Positions 16,361 through 25,339 of a stretch of 64,000 nt of DNA are shown piece by piece. Below the pieces are notes generated by a model. The model saw only the letters and a list, made by a program, of their open reading frames with translations, had not been told where the DNA came from and did no database searches. This DNA comes from Streptomyces sp. ISL-10 (GTDB taxonomy: Bacteria; Actinomycetota; Actinomycetes; Streptomycetales; Streptomycetaceae), in contig NZ_JAGGOJ010000005.1 in assembly GCF_018614575.1 (NCBI RefSeq), positions 124,001 through 188,000 on the forward strand. The letters run 5' to 3'. Position numbers and translations under genes: made by a program. Position 1 is the first letter of the stretch, and each line of letters opens with the position of its first letter.

Positions 16361-17071
16361 TCAGTTTCCGGACAGGTGGTGCATGCCTCGCTCGTAGAGC
16401 GTCGTGGTGGACAGCAGCAGGACGCCGACGATGCCGAAGAGCCATGCGGTGTTCTCCCGCGCGTTCTTCCTGATCCAGGAGTCGAGCCAGGTCAGGGCCG
16501 GGAGCACGGCCTGCCCAGCGACCAGCCGTGCGAGGGTCGCCAGCAGCGCGGGGGCGACCATCACCAGGCAGTAGAGAGCCAGCAGCGCGGCTTGTTCCGC
16601 CCAGGGGAGGCGACTGCGGTCGAGCACGTCGACGGCGGCGAGGTAGGGGAACATCGTCGCGATCTCCAGGGCGACGGCGACGAGAGCGACGGTCACGACG
16701 CCGCGTGCCGTCGCCTCCCGGCCGACCGCCGCCTCGCGCCACCGGGTCAGCCGACCGGAATCGGCCGTGGTGCGCTTGACGAAGCCGTACCAGAGCCCGA
16801 TGAGCACGAGCACCACGCCGACCGCCGCCACCGCGGCGTCGCCTGCGGGTGAGCGGACGGCGTCGACGAGCGGGTCCCTGACCGCGGCGAGCCCGCCGAG
16901 CAGGAGCAGCCCCAGTGCCAGGTATCCGGCCCCGACGAGCAGCAGATACCGGCAGACGTTGCCGATGCGCAGGTCGCGGGGTGTCAGAAGGAACCAGACC
17001 GGGATCGCCAGGGTCGACACGCTGACGGTGTCGAGCAGGGCGAGCGGCAGAATCCGGCCGAGTACGTCCAC
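16361..17071 (-). CDS. GAP/LysE-like membrane protein of the cluster
   Basis: A 236-residue membrane protein with six predicted helices, starting ILPLALLDTVSVSTLAIPVW and matching the GAP (Sap) family, known in mycobacteria from glycopeptidolipid and sulfolipid export. Conserved small-residue helices and a basic central loop (FVKRTTADSGRLTRWREA) are visible. The GTG at 17071 has GGAAGG 7 bases upstream. Placed between LanKC and the MFS gene, it probably helps move or tolerate the acylated peptide. This role is inferred from family and context. Confidence 0.7.
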   Translation of the reverse strand: MDVLGRILPLALLDTVSVSTLAIPVWFLLTPRDLRIGNVCRYLLLVGAGYLALGLLLLGGLAAVRDPLVDAVRSPAGDAAVAAVGVVLVLIGLWYGFVKRTTADSGRLTRWREAAVGREATARGVVTVALVAVALEIATMFPYLAAVDVLDRSRLPWAEQAALLALYCLVMVAPALLATLARLVAGQAVLPALTWLDSWIRKNARENTAWLFGIVGVLLLSTTTLYERGMHHLSGN

Positions 17072-17108
17072 GGGTGCCTTCCGGTGGGGAACGAGAGGGG
17101 GCAGCAGC

Positions 17109-19709
17109 TCACAGCACGCCGGGCAGCCAGCTGTCGCGGCGGCCCGTGGCGAAGGCGACGCCGGTGAGCACGCCCGCGGCTCCGGTCCGCAGGTCGCCCG
17201 AGAGCTTGAAGTTGCCGGAGCCGGGGTAGTGCAGCTCACCGTCGCGGTACCGGATCTCGTGCAGGCCGAGCTGGCCCGCGTGGCGGTCGACGAGGGGGAC
17301 GACATGCTCCTCGTGTCCCGCCTGCGCCAGGGAGGTGAGCGTGGCCATGAAGCCGGCCCTGCCCCGGAACAAGCCGCACTGGACCATGAACTCAGGGCCC
17401 ATCGCCCGCACCAGGTCCGGTATGGAGGCGCCGGCCGGGGCCCATGCCTCGTGGCGTGCCATCTCCGCCAGCACCAGCGCGCTGCCGCACGACCCCACTT
17501 CGAGGTATCCGAGAGTGCGCCGGTCCGCCTCGTTGAACTGCAACGAGCCGTCCTTGCACCGGACATACGCGGCGAACTCGAACTCCATCAGCTTCCGGGC
17601 GAGCCGGACCGCGTCCGCATCACCCACAGCGAGGCCGTGGCGATGCACGGCCAGGGCGGTTCCCGCGACGCCGTGCATCAGTCCGTACTGCGAGGCGTCG
17701 GTGCTCTCCGCGGCCTGCAGGCGTGCCTGCAGGCCCGTGGCGCGGTGAGTGAGCTCCGCGCCGATCTCCTCGGCCTGTGAGGCCGTGACCGGCGAGGCGT
17801 CCGCGCGGGCCAGTTCGGCGGCGGCCAGGTAGATGCCGGCGAGGCCGCTGAAGAGGCTCAGGCCGGTGCGGCTGCGGTCCTTGGCCAGCGCGGTGTCCAC
17901 GAGTTCCGCGGCCTGCTGGCGGCGGCCGGCGTGCCACAGGGCGTATCCGGCGCCCAACTCACTGTCGTAGAGCCCGCATTCGAGCCGGTCCGCCGAAGCG
18001 TGTCCGTGGGTGACGGTCCAGTCGGCGATCCGGTCCACGAGACCGTCGTCCTCGACTCCCTCGGTGTCGAGGAGGGACCACAGCACGCCGGCGGAGCCGG
18101 TGGCCAGGGCCACGGGCGACAGCGAGAATCCGGTGTGGTCCCCGGGGAAGAGGCGGTCGACGCGGTCGACGCTCATCGTTGCCCGGAGCCCGGCCACGAT
18201 CTGAGACGACCAGGCCGTGAAGCCCAAGTGGTGGTCGAGGTGGCCGGATTCGGTGGTGAGCACGGCGGCCGCAGGCCGTGCGGCGATCGGCGGCGCGCAG
18301 GTCCGCGCGATGCGATCGGCCCAGCTCTGCGGCAGGTCGAACCGGGCCCGGCACACGTCGAGCAGCTGCCACAGCTTGGTGTCGTCCATGGGGACGAGGT
18401 GGGTGAGCGGCAGATAGCAGGAGAGTTCCAGGAGGCGCAGTGCGTGCTCGTCGGAGGCGCGACCCGTCTTCGCCGGGTCGTTGAACCCCGGGGCGCCGGG
18501 AAAACGCCGGTCGGCGCCTTCAGGAACGCAGGCTTCCAGATCGAGCAGCTTGACGTCGAGGTCGGGGGTGACCATCACATTGCCGGGATGGATGTCCCCG
18601 AAGATGTGGCCCCGCTCCCAGATGGCGGTGATCGCGGCGCGTACCCGGCCCATGATGACTTCGACGTTCTCGCGGTAGGCGCGGACCACCTCGGGGTGCG
18701 CGGGCTCCAAGGGGTTCTCCCGCAGCAGGAACGGCTGGTTCGCGGCAACCCACTCCTGCAGCGTGGTGCCCCGGATGTACTCGATCGCGGTGAAGACGTG
18801 GGACTGCCAGGTGAACTGCTCATAGGCCTCCGGGATCTCCGGCAGGCCGGAGAAGCGGAGCATCGCCTGGTACTCGGCCTCGGCCCGTGCGACCGCGTCG
18901 CCGCCCACCATGTCGTACCCGGCGTGCGGCCGGGCCTCCTTGAGAACGACCTCGCGGCCGCTGGTCAGGTGGGTGGCGAGATAGACGCCGCCGCTGTTGG
19001 AGAAGTGCAGGGTCTTGTCGATGCGGTACGGGGGGACCGGGCCGCTTCCGTCCGGCGGGGGCGGCATGAACGCGTCGGGCACGGTGACGAACGAGGGGGC
19101 CCGGAAGGGAACCGACCGCGCGTCCGGCACGAGCCGGCCGTCGGGGTCTTCCAGAGCCAGGGAGATCCTGCCCTGGGCAGTGCGGCAGAAGCGTCGCGAG
19201 TACGCGCCGTAGCGGACGTGCACCACGCTCTCGCCGATCCTCAGGTCCGACAGGATCCGTGGCCCGGGCACGCCTTCCAGCAGGGTGGACAGTTCCTCGG
19301 CGGTGGCCAGCGACTGCTGCTCGTCCGCCGGGTAGAGGACGATGCCCTTTCCGCTGACCTGACGCGGCGCGTACTTGGCGTTGACCAGCCAGGCGTACTC
19401 GTGGCGGGCGAGGTATTTGAAGGGCATGCCGCGCGGGACGCAGTACTGCGCGACGGTGTCGAGCAGGGCGGGGAACGTGTCCGGGGTGACGGCCACGTGG
19501 ATCTTCCAGCCCTGTCCGCGCACGGGCTCGCCGTCCGGCTTGCAGACGGTCCATATGCCGTGCCGGGAGTGGTGCCGGCCTGCGCCTTCCGGCAGGGGCA
19601 CGGGACCCTTGCGGGTCCGGCGGAAGCGCGGGTCGTCGGGGCGGGCGTGCCACCGGGCGATGTCGTCGTAGGCGCGGGGGTCGGCGAAGGTGTAGAAGAA
19701 GTGCTCCAT
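17109..19709 (-). CDS. Class III lanthionine synthetase LanKC
   Basis: An 866-residue trifunctional enzyme. Residues 1-220 form the phospho-Ser/Thr lyase domain; about 230-500 is a protein kinase with VVLKEARPH (Lys257), GDIHPGN (Asp372) and LLDLEA (Asp390); from about 540 on is the LanC-like cyclase. The cyclase site reads CGLFRGRAG where zinc-binding cyclases have CHG, and the full Cys-Cys-His triad is not seen, which points to class III (labionin/avionin) rather than class IV. It should phosphorylate, dehydrate and cyclise the serines of the short precursor at 29094-29186. The ATG at 19709 has GAGGAGG 5 bases upstream; lanD ends 10 bases before. Confidence 0.93.
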   Translation of the reverse strand: MEHFFYTFADPRAYDDIARWHARPDDPRFRRTRKGPVPLPEGAGRHHSRHGIWTVCKPDGEPVRGQGWKIHVAVTPDTFPALLDTVAQYCVPRGMPFKYLARHEYAWLVNAKYAPRQVSGKGIVLYPADEQQSLATAEELSTLLEGVPGPRILSDLRIGESVVHVRYGAYSRRFCRTAQGRISLALEDPDGRLVPDARSVPFRAPSFVTVPDAFMPPPPDGSGPVPPYRIDKTLHFSNSGGVYLATHLTSGREVVLKEARPHAGYDMVGGDAVARAEAEYQAMLRFSGLPEIPEAYEQFTWQSHVFTAIEYIRGTTLQEWVAANQPFLLRENPLEPAHPEVVRAYRENVEVIMGRVRAAITAIWERGHIFGDIHPGNVMVTPDLDVKLLDLEACVPEGADRRFPGAPGFNDPAKTGRASDEHALRLLELSCYLPLTHLVPMDDTKLWQLLDVCRARFDLPQSWADRIARTCAPPIAARPAAAVLTTESGHLDHHLGFTAWSSQIVAGLRATMSVDRVDRLFPGDHTGFSLSPVALATGSAGVLWSLLDTEGVEDDGLVDRIADWTVTHGHASADRLECGLYDSELGAGYALWHAGRRQQAAELVDTALAKDRSRTGLSLFSGLAGIYLAAAELARADASPVTASQAEEIGAELTHRATGLQARLQAAESTDASQYGLMHGVAGTALAVHRHGLAVGDADAVRLARKLMEFEFAAYVRCKDGSLQFNEADRRTLGYLEVGSCGSALVLAEMARHEAWAPAGASIPDLVRAMGPEFMVQCGLFRGRAGFMATLTSLAQAGHEEHVVPLVDRHAGQLGLHEIRYRDGELHYPGSGNFKLSGDLRTGAAGVLTGVAFATGRRDSWLPGVL

Positions 19710-19719
19710 TGCGGCCTCC

Positions 19720-20328
19720 TCAGGCGCTCGCGCTCTGGGTGGCCGCGTCGACAGCCGACTCGTAGATTCCGATCGCGTCCCAGAGGGGGGCGGCGACGTC
19801 GGTTTCGGTGTCCAGGCTGCGGCTCTTGCCCTTGCGGGGCGTGACGATGTGGTAGTTGGGCACGCTCCTGATCCGGGCGAGGGCGTCGCCGATGATCGGG
19901 TTGTCGGCGACACCGGGCGGGAAGGACGGGGCGATGACCACGGGCCCCTTGGTGCCGAGCGCGGCCAGGAGGAACGGCGATGCTCCCGAGCCGGAGGCGA
20001 GGCCGGAGAGGAAGGACACCGAGGCGGGATAGACGAGGATCCCGTCGTAGGCGGTGGCGATCTCCGTGTGGACCGGCCGGAGTTCGCCTGAGGGGGCGTT
20101 CCACGAGTTGGCGGCGACGGGCGACTTCGTCAGCGCGGCCAGCGCCGTCGGGCTGACGAAGTTCCTGGCGGATTCGGTGAGCCCCACGGTCACTGCGAAG
20201 TGGGGGCGGTTGGCCGACAACCAGTTGAGCCAGAACGGTAAGTGGGCGGTGGAGAGCGTCCCCGTCGCGATGACGAAGAGCTTGGCCCGGCGCGCCTTGC
20301 CTGCCTCGCTCCGGTCGAATTCAGCCAT
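19720..20328 (-). CDS. LanD-type flavoprotein cysteine decarboxylase, TTA-containing
   Basis: A 202-residue HFCD-family flavoprotein that should oxidatively decarboxylate the C-terminal cysteine of the precursor to an enethiol, needed for an aminovinyl-cysteine/avionin ring. Visible marks are the Rossmann-like LFVIATGTLSTAHLPFWL start, the PVHTEI histidine (His87) and YPASVSFLSGLASG, equivalent to the PASANT motif. Codon 30 (20239-20241) is TTA, the only Leu TTA seen in the operon, so production may depend on bldA. It lies directly upstream of lanKC, as in known lipolanthine loci. Confidence 0.88.
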   Translation of the reverse strand: MAEFDRSEAGKARRAKLFVIATGTLSTAHLPFWLNWLSANRPHFAVTVGLTESARNFVSPTALAALTKSPVAANSWNAPSGELRPVHTEIATAYDGILVYPASVSFLSGLASGSGASPFLLAALGTKGPVVIAPSFPPGVADNPIIGDALARIRSVPNYHIVTPRKGKSRSLDTETDVAAPLWDAIGIYESAVDAATQSASA

Positions 20329-20336
20329 GGCACTCC

Positions 20337-20615
20337 CTAGTGTCGTTCATCGTCGTGTCGCTTCCGGTTCGGGTCGAGACTGCCGATTTCCTCCCGCAGT
20401 TCGTCCATGATGCTCTTGCTCTTCTTCCCTTTGGACGACCTGTAGTCCTCCCACAGATCCATGACTCCCAGAAGAATGAGCAGCAGCCCGACGTGCCCGC
20501 CCTGGAACCATTTGACGTGGACGTCCCAGAAGAAAACTGCGAGGACGGCACCGGCCGCGATGAAGACAATGCCGAGAATCTTCTTGAAGCTCCCGAGGGA
20601 ATTCTTGGAATTCAT
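20337..20615 (-). CDS. Small two-helix membrane protein of the cluster
   Basis: A 92-residue protein starting MNSKNSLGSFKK, with two hydrophobic segments (ILGIVFIAAGAVLAVFFW and VGLLLILLGVMDLW) and a charged C-terminal tail. No family is recognised. The ATG at 20615 has AGGAG 5 bases upstream; a GTG two codons earlier abuts the SD. It sits between the thioesterase and lanD genes within the operon, so it may be an immunity or membrane-anchor protein for the modification complex. Base composition is clearly lower in GC than the neighbouring genes. Confidence 0.7.
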   Translation of the reverse strand: MNSKNSLGSFKKILGIVFIAAGAVLAVFFWDVHVKWFQGGHVGLLLILLGVMDLWEDYRSSKGKKSKSIMDELREEIGSLDPNRKRHDDERH

Positions 20616-20660
20616 GTGCACTCCTGTTCGCTTGCACGAGCCATGACAGTGCGCGACATC

Positions 20661-21386
20661 CTAGCCGACACCGGTCCGACCGTTCATCGCCAGACCGAAA
20701 ACATACTTCCGGAGGTGGCCGAAATCTTCCGAGACGAGAAAATGGCCACCGTCGAGGACGTCCACGGTGACATCGTCGGAGATTTCCGCCCAGGCCCGGA
20801 GCGCCTGTTCGGGAACGAGGATGTCTCGATTTCCGCCGAACACGCGCACCGGCACGGGAAGCCTGCTCGACTGCGGTACATGGCGGTATGAGCCGCACAG
20901 TCTGGCGTCGTCACGCACCAGGCCGAGGAAGGGGGACAGCCACTCCGGGTGGGCGGCCAACCAGTCCGGAACACCACCGATGTCATGCAGCCGCCGGACC
21001 AGCTCGCCGTCCGGGGCGTCAGGATCGGTGGGATCCCGCCAGGGAATATGAGGAGCGGCATAGGCCGCCACCACAAGCGCTTCGGGCAGCGGTCCCATGC
21101 GCTCGTGAAAGTGACGCGTCACGAGATAGGCGAGCAATCCTCCCATACTCTGACCGAACAGTACGTAGTCGTCGCAGGCTGCTTTTTCAGCCACGTCTTC
21201 CGCCAGTACGGGAACCAGCTCTTCGGTTGTTCCATACAGCCGCCGGGTGGCGCTGTCCTGGCTTCTGGGAAGCTCCAGGGCGATGACGTCCAATTCCTCG
21301 GGCGCGGCACGGACCCACGGCTCGAATACCGAGGGGCTTCCTCCGGCGTGGTGCAGGCAGATCAGCTTTGTCCGCCGATTCTCCAT
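20661..21386 (-). CDS. Type II thioesterase
   Basis: A 241-residue alpha/beta hydrolase of the TEII family. It starts KLICLHHAGGSPSVFEPW, has the nucleophile motif GQSMGG (Ser80) and a C-terminal GGHF histidine. Such enzymes clear misprimed acyl or aminoacyl groups from carrier proteins. The start ATG at 21386 lies in a TGATG overlap with the stop of the adenylation-carrier gene, so the two are translationally coupled, and the carrier domain of that protein is the likely partner. Confidence 0.88.
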   Translation of the reverse strand: MENRRTKLICLHHAGGSPSVFEPWVRAAPEELDVIALELPRSQDSATRRLYGTTEELVPVLAEDVAEKAACDDYVLFGQSMGGLLAYLVTRHFHERMGPLPEALVVAAYAAPHIPWRDPTDPDAPDGELVRRLHDIGGVPDWLAAHPEWLSPFLGLVRDDARLCGSYRHVPQSSRLPVPVRVFGGNRDILVPEQALRAWAEISDDVTVDVLDGGHFLVSEDFGHLRKYVFGLAMNGRTGVG

Positions 21387-23266
21387 CACCCTTCATCCTC
21401 CCCGTCACTCCCGCTCTCATTTACGAGCAGGCTCACCACATGACCGGCCAGCGCATTCACCGTCGGATACCGGAAAACAACCGCCTGGTCCAGCTCGCAT
21501 TGCAGTGCGTCCTGCAGCGCCTGTCTCAGCAGGATTGCCGAGAGCGAGTCGAGGCCGAGCGAGAAGAGATCGCTGTCCGGCTCGGGCGTCTGCCCGAGAA
21601 CCCGCATCGTGTTCCGGCGTATCAAAGCGGTGACCAGGTCACAGCGCCGGTCCGCCCGGGCCTGCGCGAAAGCGATGAGGAAGCTGCCGTCGTCGAGTTC
21701 CGGGGCGAGTGGTGCGTGGAGAGCTCCGTCGACGGGCCGCAGCCGGCACCGGTCCGTCTTCCCGCTGGCGGTCAGCGGCATGGCGGACAGGAAGGCATAC
21801 GCCTCCGGGCGCATCCGGCGCGGCAGCCTGGGTGCGAGGAACGCGTCCAGCAGATGCGGCGCTTCGCCCGTGTCCAGCCCGGCACAGGGGACGACATGGG
21901 CGACCAGGAGCCGGCGTCCGTCGATCTCGTGGGCGAGGACGGCTGCGTCGGCGACCTGCGGATGCTGCAGGAGGAGGGTCTCGATCTCCCCCGCCTCGAT
22001 CCTCACGCCGTGTGCCTTGATCTGGGTGTCCATGCGGCCCAGGTGCTCCAGGACACCGTCGGGTCGGCGCCGGGCCAGGTCACCGGTGCGGTAGAGCAGG
22101 CCGGGCCCGAACGGATTGGGCACGAACCGCTGTGCCGTCAGTTCCGGCTGCCGGAGGTAGCCCTGCGAGAGCCCGGCCCCGGCGATGCACAGCTCGCCGT
22201 CGTCGCCCGGGGGCAGTTCGCGGAGGCCTTGATCCACGACGTGGACCCGGACGCCGTCGATCGGGCGGCCGATCGGGGCGATGGCCGGCCACTGTTCCGG
22301 ATCTCCCGTCGCAGTCCAGGTCGTGGCGTCCTGGAACTCCGTGGCGCCGTAGTGGTTGTGGAGCCGGGCAGGGACGTCGCGGAAGAACTGCCGCACAGGG
22401 CCGGTGATGCGCAGCTGCTCGCCCGTGGTGACGACGTCACGAAGCCGCAGTTCGACGGGGGACTCCTCCGTCGCACGGGCGAGCTGCTCCAGCATGGGCA
22501 CCGGCGCGAAGATCCGCTCGATCCGCTCGTCTCGGAGGAAGCGGGCGAGCGCGAAGGGATTGCGCCGGCTCTCCTCGTCCGCGAAGACAAGGGTGCCGCC
22601 GGAGCACAGGGTCGAGAAGATCTCGTGGAAGGAGAAGTCGAAACTGAGCGCGCACAGTTGGGCAGTGCGCTGCCGACCGCTGTGCGGACGGGCGCGTTCG
22701 TGCCAGGTCAGCAGGTTCACTAGCGCCGCGTGGGTCATGACCGCGCCCTTCGGCACCCCCGTGGACCCGGAGGTGAAGATCGCGTACGCGGGCGCGGAGG
22801 GGGCGCTCGCGTACGCGGGCCTCGGGGCGTGCTCCACGGGCCGCCCGTCGGTCACCGGACGGCATCCCTCGGACAGCATGAGCACGGACGCCGCGGAGGC
22901 GGCCGGCGGCGGGGTCTCCGCCGTGACGACCACCTCGATGCCCGCTGTGCCGATGACGTGCGCGATCCGTTCCCGCGGATCGGCCGGGTCCATCGGCACA
23001 TAGGCGGCACCCGTGCTCATGACTCCCAGCATGGCCGCGACGGCTTCGGGGGAGCGCGGCATGAGCACTCCGACGAAACCGCCGTCACGGACTCCGGATC
23101 GGCGGAGCCCGGCGGCCACACGCACGGCCATCTCGTCGAGTTCGCGGTAGCTCACCCGACGTGTTCCGTGGACCATCGCGGGGAACTCCGCGCGCGTGCC
23201 ACGGCCGTGCCGTTCCACCAGGGCGTGCACGGTGCCCCGGAAGTCTGCGGAAGGACGGTTCGGCAT
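21386..23266 (-). CDS. Stand-alone NRPS adenylation-carrier didomain (A-PCP)
   Basis: A 626-residue protein. The adenylation domain has A3 IFTSGSTGVPKG, A5 HYGATE, A7 LLYRTGDLAR, A8 GRMDTQIKAHGVRIEAGEIE and the A10 lysine in LTASGKTDR. A carrier domain with LFSLGLDSLSAI (phosphopantetheine Ser) closes the protein. The pocket begins FDFSFHEIF; I cannot predict the substrate with confidence. With no condensation domain anywhere near, it probably loads a single amino acid as acyl starter (for instance one that is then amidinated) rather than building a peptide. It follows the amidinotransferase gene by 16 bases. Confidence 0.9.
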   Translation of the reverse strand: MPNRPSADFRGTVHALVERHGRGTRAEFPAMVHGTRRVSYRELDEMAVRVAAGLRRSGVRDGGFVGVLMPRSPEAVAAMLGVMSTGAAYVPMDPADPRERIAHVIGTAGIEVVVTAETPPPAASAASVLMLSEGCRPVTDGRPVEHAPRPAYASAPSAPAYAIFTSGSTGVPKGAVMTHAALVNLLTWHERARPHSGRQRTAQLCALSFDFSFHEIFSTLCSGGTLVFADEESRRNPFALARFLRDERIERIFAPVPMLEQLARATEESPVELRLRDVVTTGEQLRITGPVRQFFRDVPARLHNHYGATEFQDATTWTATGDPEQWPAIAPIGRPIDGVRVHVVDQGLRELPPGDDGELCIAGAGLSQGYLRQPELTAQRFVPNPFGPGLLYRTGDLARRRPDGVLEHLGRMDTQIKAHGVRIEAGEIETLLLQHPQVADAAVLAHEIDGRRLLVAHVVPCAGLDTGEAPHLLDAFLAPRLPRRMRPEAYAFLSAMPLTASGKTDRCRLRPVDGALHAPLAPELDDGSFLIAFAQARADRRCDLVTALIRRNTMRVLGQTPEPDSDLFSLGLDSLSAILLRQALQDALQCELDQAVVFRYPTVNALAGHVVSLLVNESGSDGEDEG

Positions 23267-23282
23267 GGTCTTCGCTTCGTCC

Positions 23283-24428
23283 TCAGCCCGCCGGGTCGTA
23301 CGACAGGGAGGGGAAAAAGTCTTCTTCGGTGCCGTCCCGGCGGATGTCCCAGGTGGCGCAGTGCAGGGAGCCGCCGTACTCGAAGACGTTGCGGAACGGC
23401 ACGGTCAGTACCTCGAAGCCGAGGCTCGACAGCAGGTCCTGGAGGGGCTTCTCCTGCTCCTCGCAGACGACCTTGGTGGGAGAGAGGCTCAGCACGTTCA
23501 TCGACAGCCATTTCGACGACTGGCAGTAGGCCGGCATCTGGTCGTTCGTCAGCACCGGCTCCGGGGCCTCGACGAACTTCCAGTCGTTCTGCCGGAACAT
23601 CGCCGTCTCGTCCTCGCGCAGGGGCCGGTCGGGGTTGGTCAGGATCAGCCCGGGGCGCAGCGGGACGAAGGTGCAGTCGATGTGGGAGGGGAAGTAGTCC
23701 AGCGGGAAGTGCACCGGATGGACCCGGAATCCCTTGGGCTCCAGATGCCGCTTCAGCCAGCGGATGCCGGCCCGGTTGGTGGTCATGGACTCCTGGACGA
23801 GGATGTCGCGGCCGAACCGGCTCATGTCGGCGGCGTCGAAGACGACTTCGTCCTGGGTGACACAGAACTCCGAGGAATGCATCTGCGCGTGCCGCTTCTC
23901 CAGCGGCCACTCCCAGAACTCCTGCCGGTACATGGCGTCGGCCATGGTCGGTTTGGGGGCGACGGTCCAGGTGACGCGGGGATCGGCCTCCCAGTACTCG
24001 TAGACGAGCCTGCGGTAGGGCTCGTACTCGAAGTAGCGGCCGCGGCGGGACATCGTCGCCTCGATGATCTCGTTGCCGATGGTGATCATCACGTCGCGCG
24101 GGCACACGGCGCAGTACTGGTTCTCGACGTCGAAGTGCGGCGTGCGCACGGAACGGCCGAAGTCGTGCGCGGAGGGGCGGCGCACCACCACGCCCTGCGA
24201 CGTCAGCAGGGAGACGAGGGCGGCGAGTTCCTCCTCGGCCCGGGCGACGGCTTCGGCGGGCTTGGGCCCGCTGGGGAAGGGCACGGCTTCCCTGCCGCGC
24301 ATCTGCGGCCGGTTGCCCGGTTCCGTCGGCTCGAAGTTCGCGCCGGCTGCGGATCCGACGACGACTTCGCGCAGAGTGTCCCACTCGTTCCACGAATTCA
24401 CGACGGCCGTCTCGGTGGTCGTGCTCAT
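23283..24428 (-). CDS. Amidinotransferase (glycine amidinotransferase family)
   Basis: A 381-residue enzyme of the arginine:glycine amidinotransferase fold, which moves the amidino group of arginine to an amine. Family marks are NSWNEWDTLREVVVG near the start, FDVENQYC, an FPSHIDCTF segment with the catalytic His/Asp, and the nucleophilic cysteine in GSLHCATWDIRR (Cys357). The ATG at 24428 has AGGAG 7 bases upstream. In lipolanthine clusters such an enzyme makes the guanidino group of the fatty acid cap; here it lies between the acyltransferase genes and the A-PCP gene, so an aminoacyl group carried on the PCP is a reasonable acceptor. Confidence 0.9.
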   Translation of the reverse strand: MSTTTETAVVNSWNEWDTLREVVVGSAAGANFEPTEPGNRPQMRGREAVPFPSGPKPAEAVARAEEELAALVSLLTSQGVVVRRPSAHDFGRSVRTPHFDVENQYCAVCPRDVMITIGNEIIEATMSRRGRYFEYEPYRRLVYEYWEADPRVTWTVAPKPTMADAMYRQEFWEWPLEKRHAQMHSSEFCVTQDEVVFDAADMSRFGRDILVQESMTTNRAGIRWLKRHLEPKGFRVHPVHFPLDYFPSHIDCTFVPLRPGLILTNPDRPLREDETAMFRQNDWKFVEAPEPVLTNDQMPAYCQSSKWLSMNVLSLSPTKVVCEEQEKPLQDLLSSLGFEVLTVPFRNVFEYGGSLHCATWDIRRDGTEEDFFPSLSYDPAG

Positions 24429-24445
24429 CTGCGTTCTCCTGTTCA

Positions 24446-25339
24446 TCAGCCCGCCAGCGTGAGGAGGCGATGCTCCGCCCGGCCCTGCAGCAGGCTGCGC
24501 GTGCGGGTTACGTACACGGACTTCGCGGGGGCGATCAGGTCCACGGCGGCGACCCCGTCCACCGCGCACAGACCGTCGACCAGCCTGGGGAGGCTTACGG
24601 TGTCGAACGACTGGTCCACGAGCATGCGGCGGAAGGCCTCGGGAGAGTTGTCGACCGGCTTGCCGGTGAGCGGGCTGATCACGACGGCCGACGCCGTGCG
24701 GAACTCGACGCCCGCCAGGATGCCGGCGAGCTCGTCGGGGCCGGGGACGGTGCAGGGGCTGTGCTCGGCCCGGTCGGCCTGGTCCAGGACCACGACGCCG
24801 AGCCGGCCGAGCCGTGCCCTGACCGCGTCGATGTCGCAGTCGCCGACGCTGATCGCGACCAGACCGCCGCCGAGGTCCACCGACAGCCACGACGGGACCG
24901 ACGCCGACCGCATTTCCTCGACCAGCCGCCGGGCGTCGTCCTCAGAGGGGGCGAGGACGGCCAGCGTCGTTCCGCTGCGGCCTGTGCGGTGAGCCTCGAT
25001 CTGGCGGGAGTTGACCTCCCGGATGATACGGAAGCAGTCCGCCTCGTCGAGTACCCCGGCCGCCAGGAGCGCCGTCACGCAGCCCGCGCTCAGCCCTCCG
25101 TAGGCGGGGCGGCGCTGCGGCTCCTGTTCGAGGCGGCGGATGACCGCCACGGCGAGCAGCGCTTCGTGCACGGTGGTCGTCAGCGTGCTGCTGTCCTGCT
25201 GCCCGCCCGTCCCGCCGGGCTCGAAGCCGCAGACGTGCGCGGCCAGTGCGAGGTGCTCGTCGTGGACGCCGAGCACGGCGTCCACGTTCGAGGCGGTCAG
25301 GGGGACCAGGCCCGGGAGGACCAGCGCCCGGTCACACAC
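24446..25339 (-). CDS. FabD-like acyltransferase (second of two)
   Basis: A 297-residue acyltransferase-fold protein. The nucleophile elbow reads YGGLSAGCV (G-x-S-x-G with Leu in place of the usual His), and an EHSPC segment followed by LAGVEFRTASAVVISPLTGKPV aligns with the catalytic-His region and small subdomain of malonyl-CoA:ACP transacylases. The GTG at 25337-25339 overlaps the end of the first acyltransferase gene. One of the two enzymes may load malonyl groups on the ACP; the other may load or remove starter acyl groups. Confidence 0.75.
   Translation of the reverse strand: MCDRALVLPGLVPLTASNVDAVLGVHDEHLALAAHVCGFEPGGTGGQQDSSTLTTTVHEALLAVAVIRRLEQEPQRRPAYGGLSAGCVTALLAAGVLDEADCFRIIREVNSRQIEAHRTGRSGTTLAVLAPSEDDARRLVEEMRSASVPSWLSVDLGGGLVAISVGDCDIDAVRARLGRLGVVVLDQADRAEHSPCTVPGPDELAGILAGVEFRTASAVVISPLTGKPVDNSPEAFRRMLVDQSFDTVSLPRLVDGLCAVDGVAAVDLIAPAKSVYVTRTRSLLQGRAEHRLLTLAG

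Noticed and set aside
17109..19709. Class IV (LanL) lanthionine synthetase
   Set aside because: The cyclase site lacks the CHG zinc motif (reads CGLFRGRAG), and the LanD partner and S-x-x-S-x-x-C precursor fit class III.
17931..19844. 637-codon plus-strand frame opposite lanKC
   Set aside because: Val/Gly/Arg-rich antisense shadow of the LanKC gene.
20347..20898. Overlapping minus-strand frame of 183 codons across the small membrane protein and thioesterase end
   Set aside because: Arg-rich frame-shifted shadow; the two-helix protein has the SD and membrane pattern.
21386..23266. A nonribosomal peptide synthetase cluster
   Set aside because: Only one A-PCP didomain and no condensation domain are present; the peptide is encoded by the precursor gene instead.
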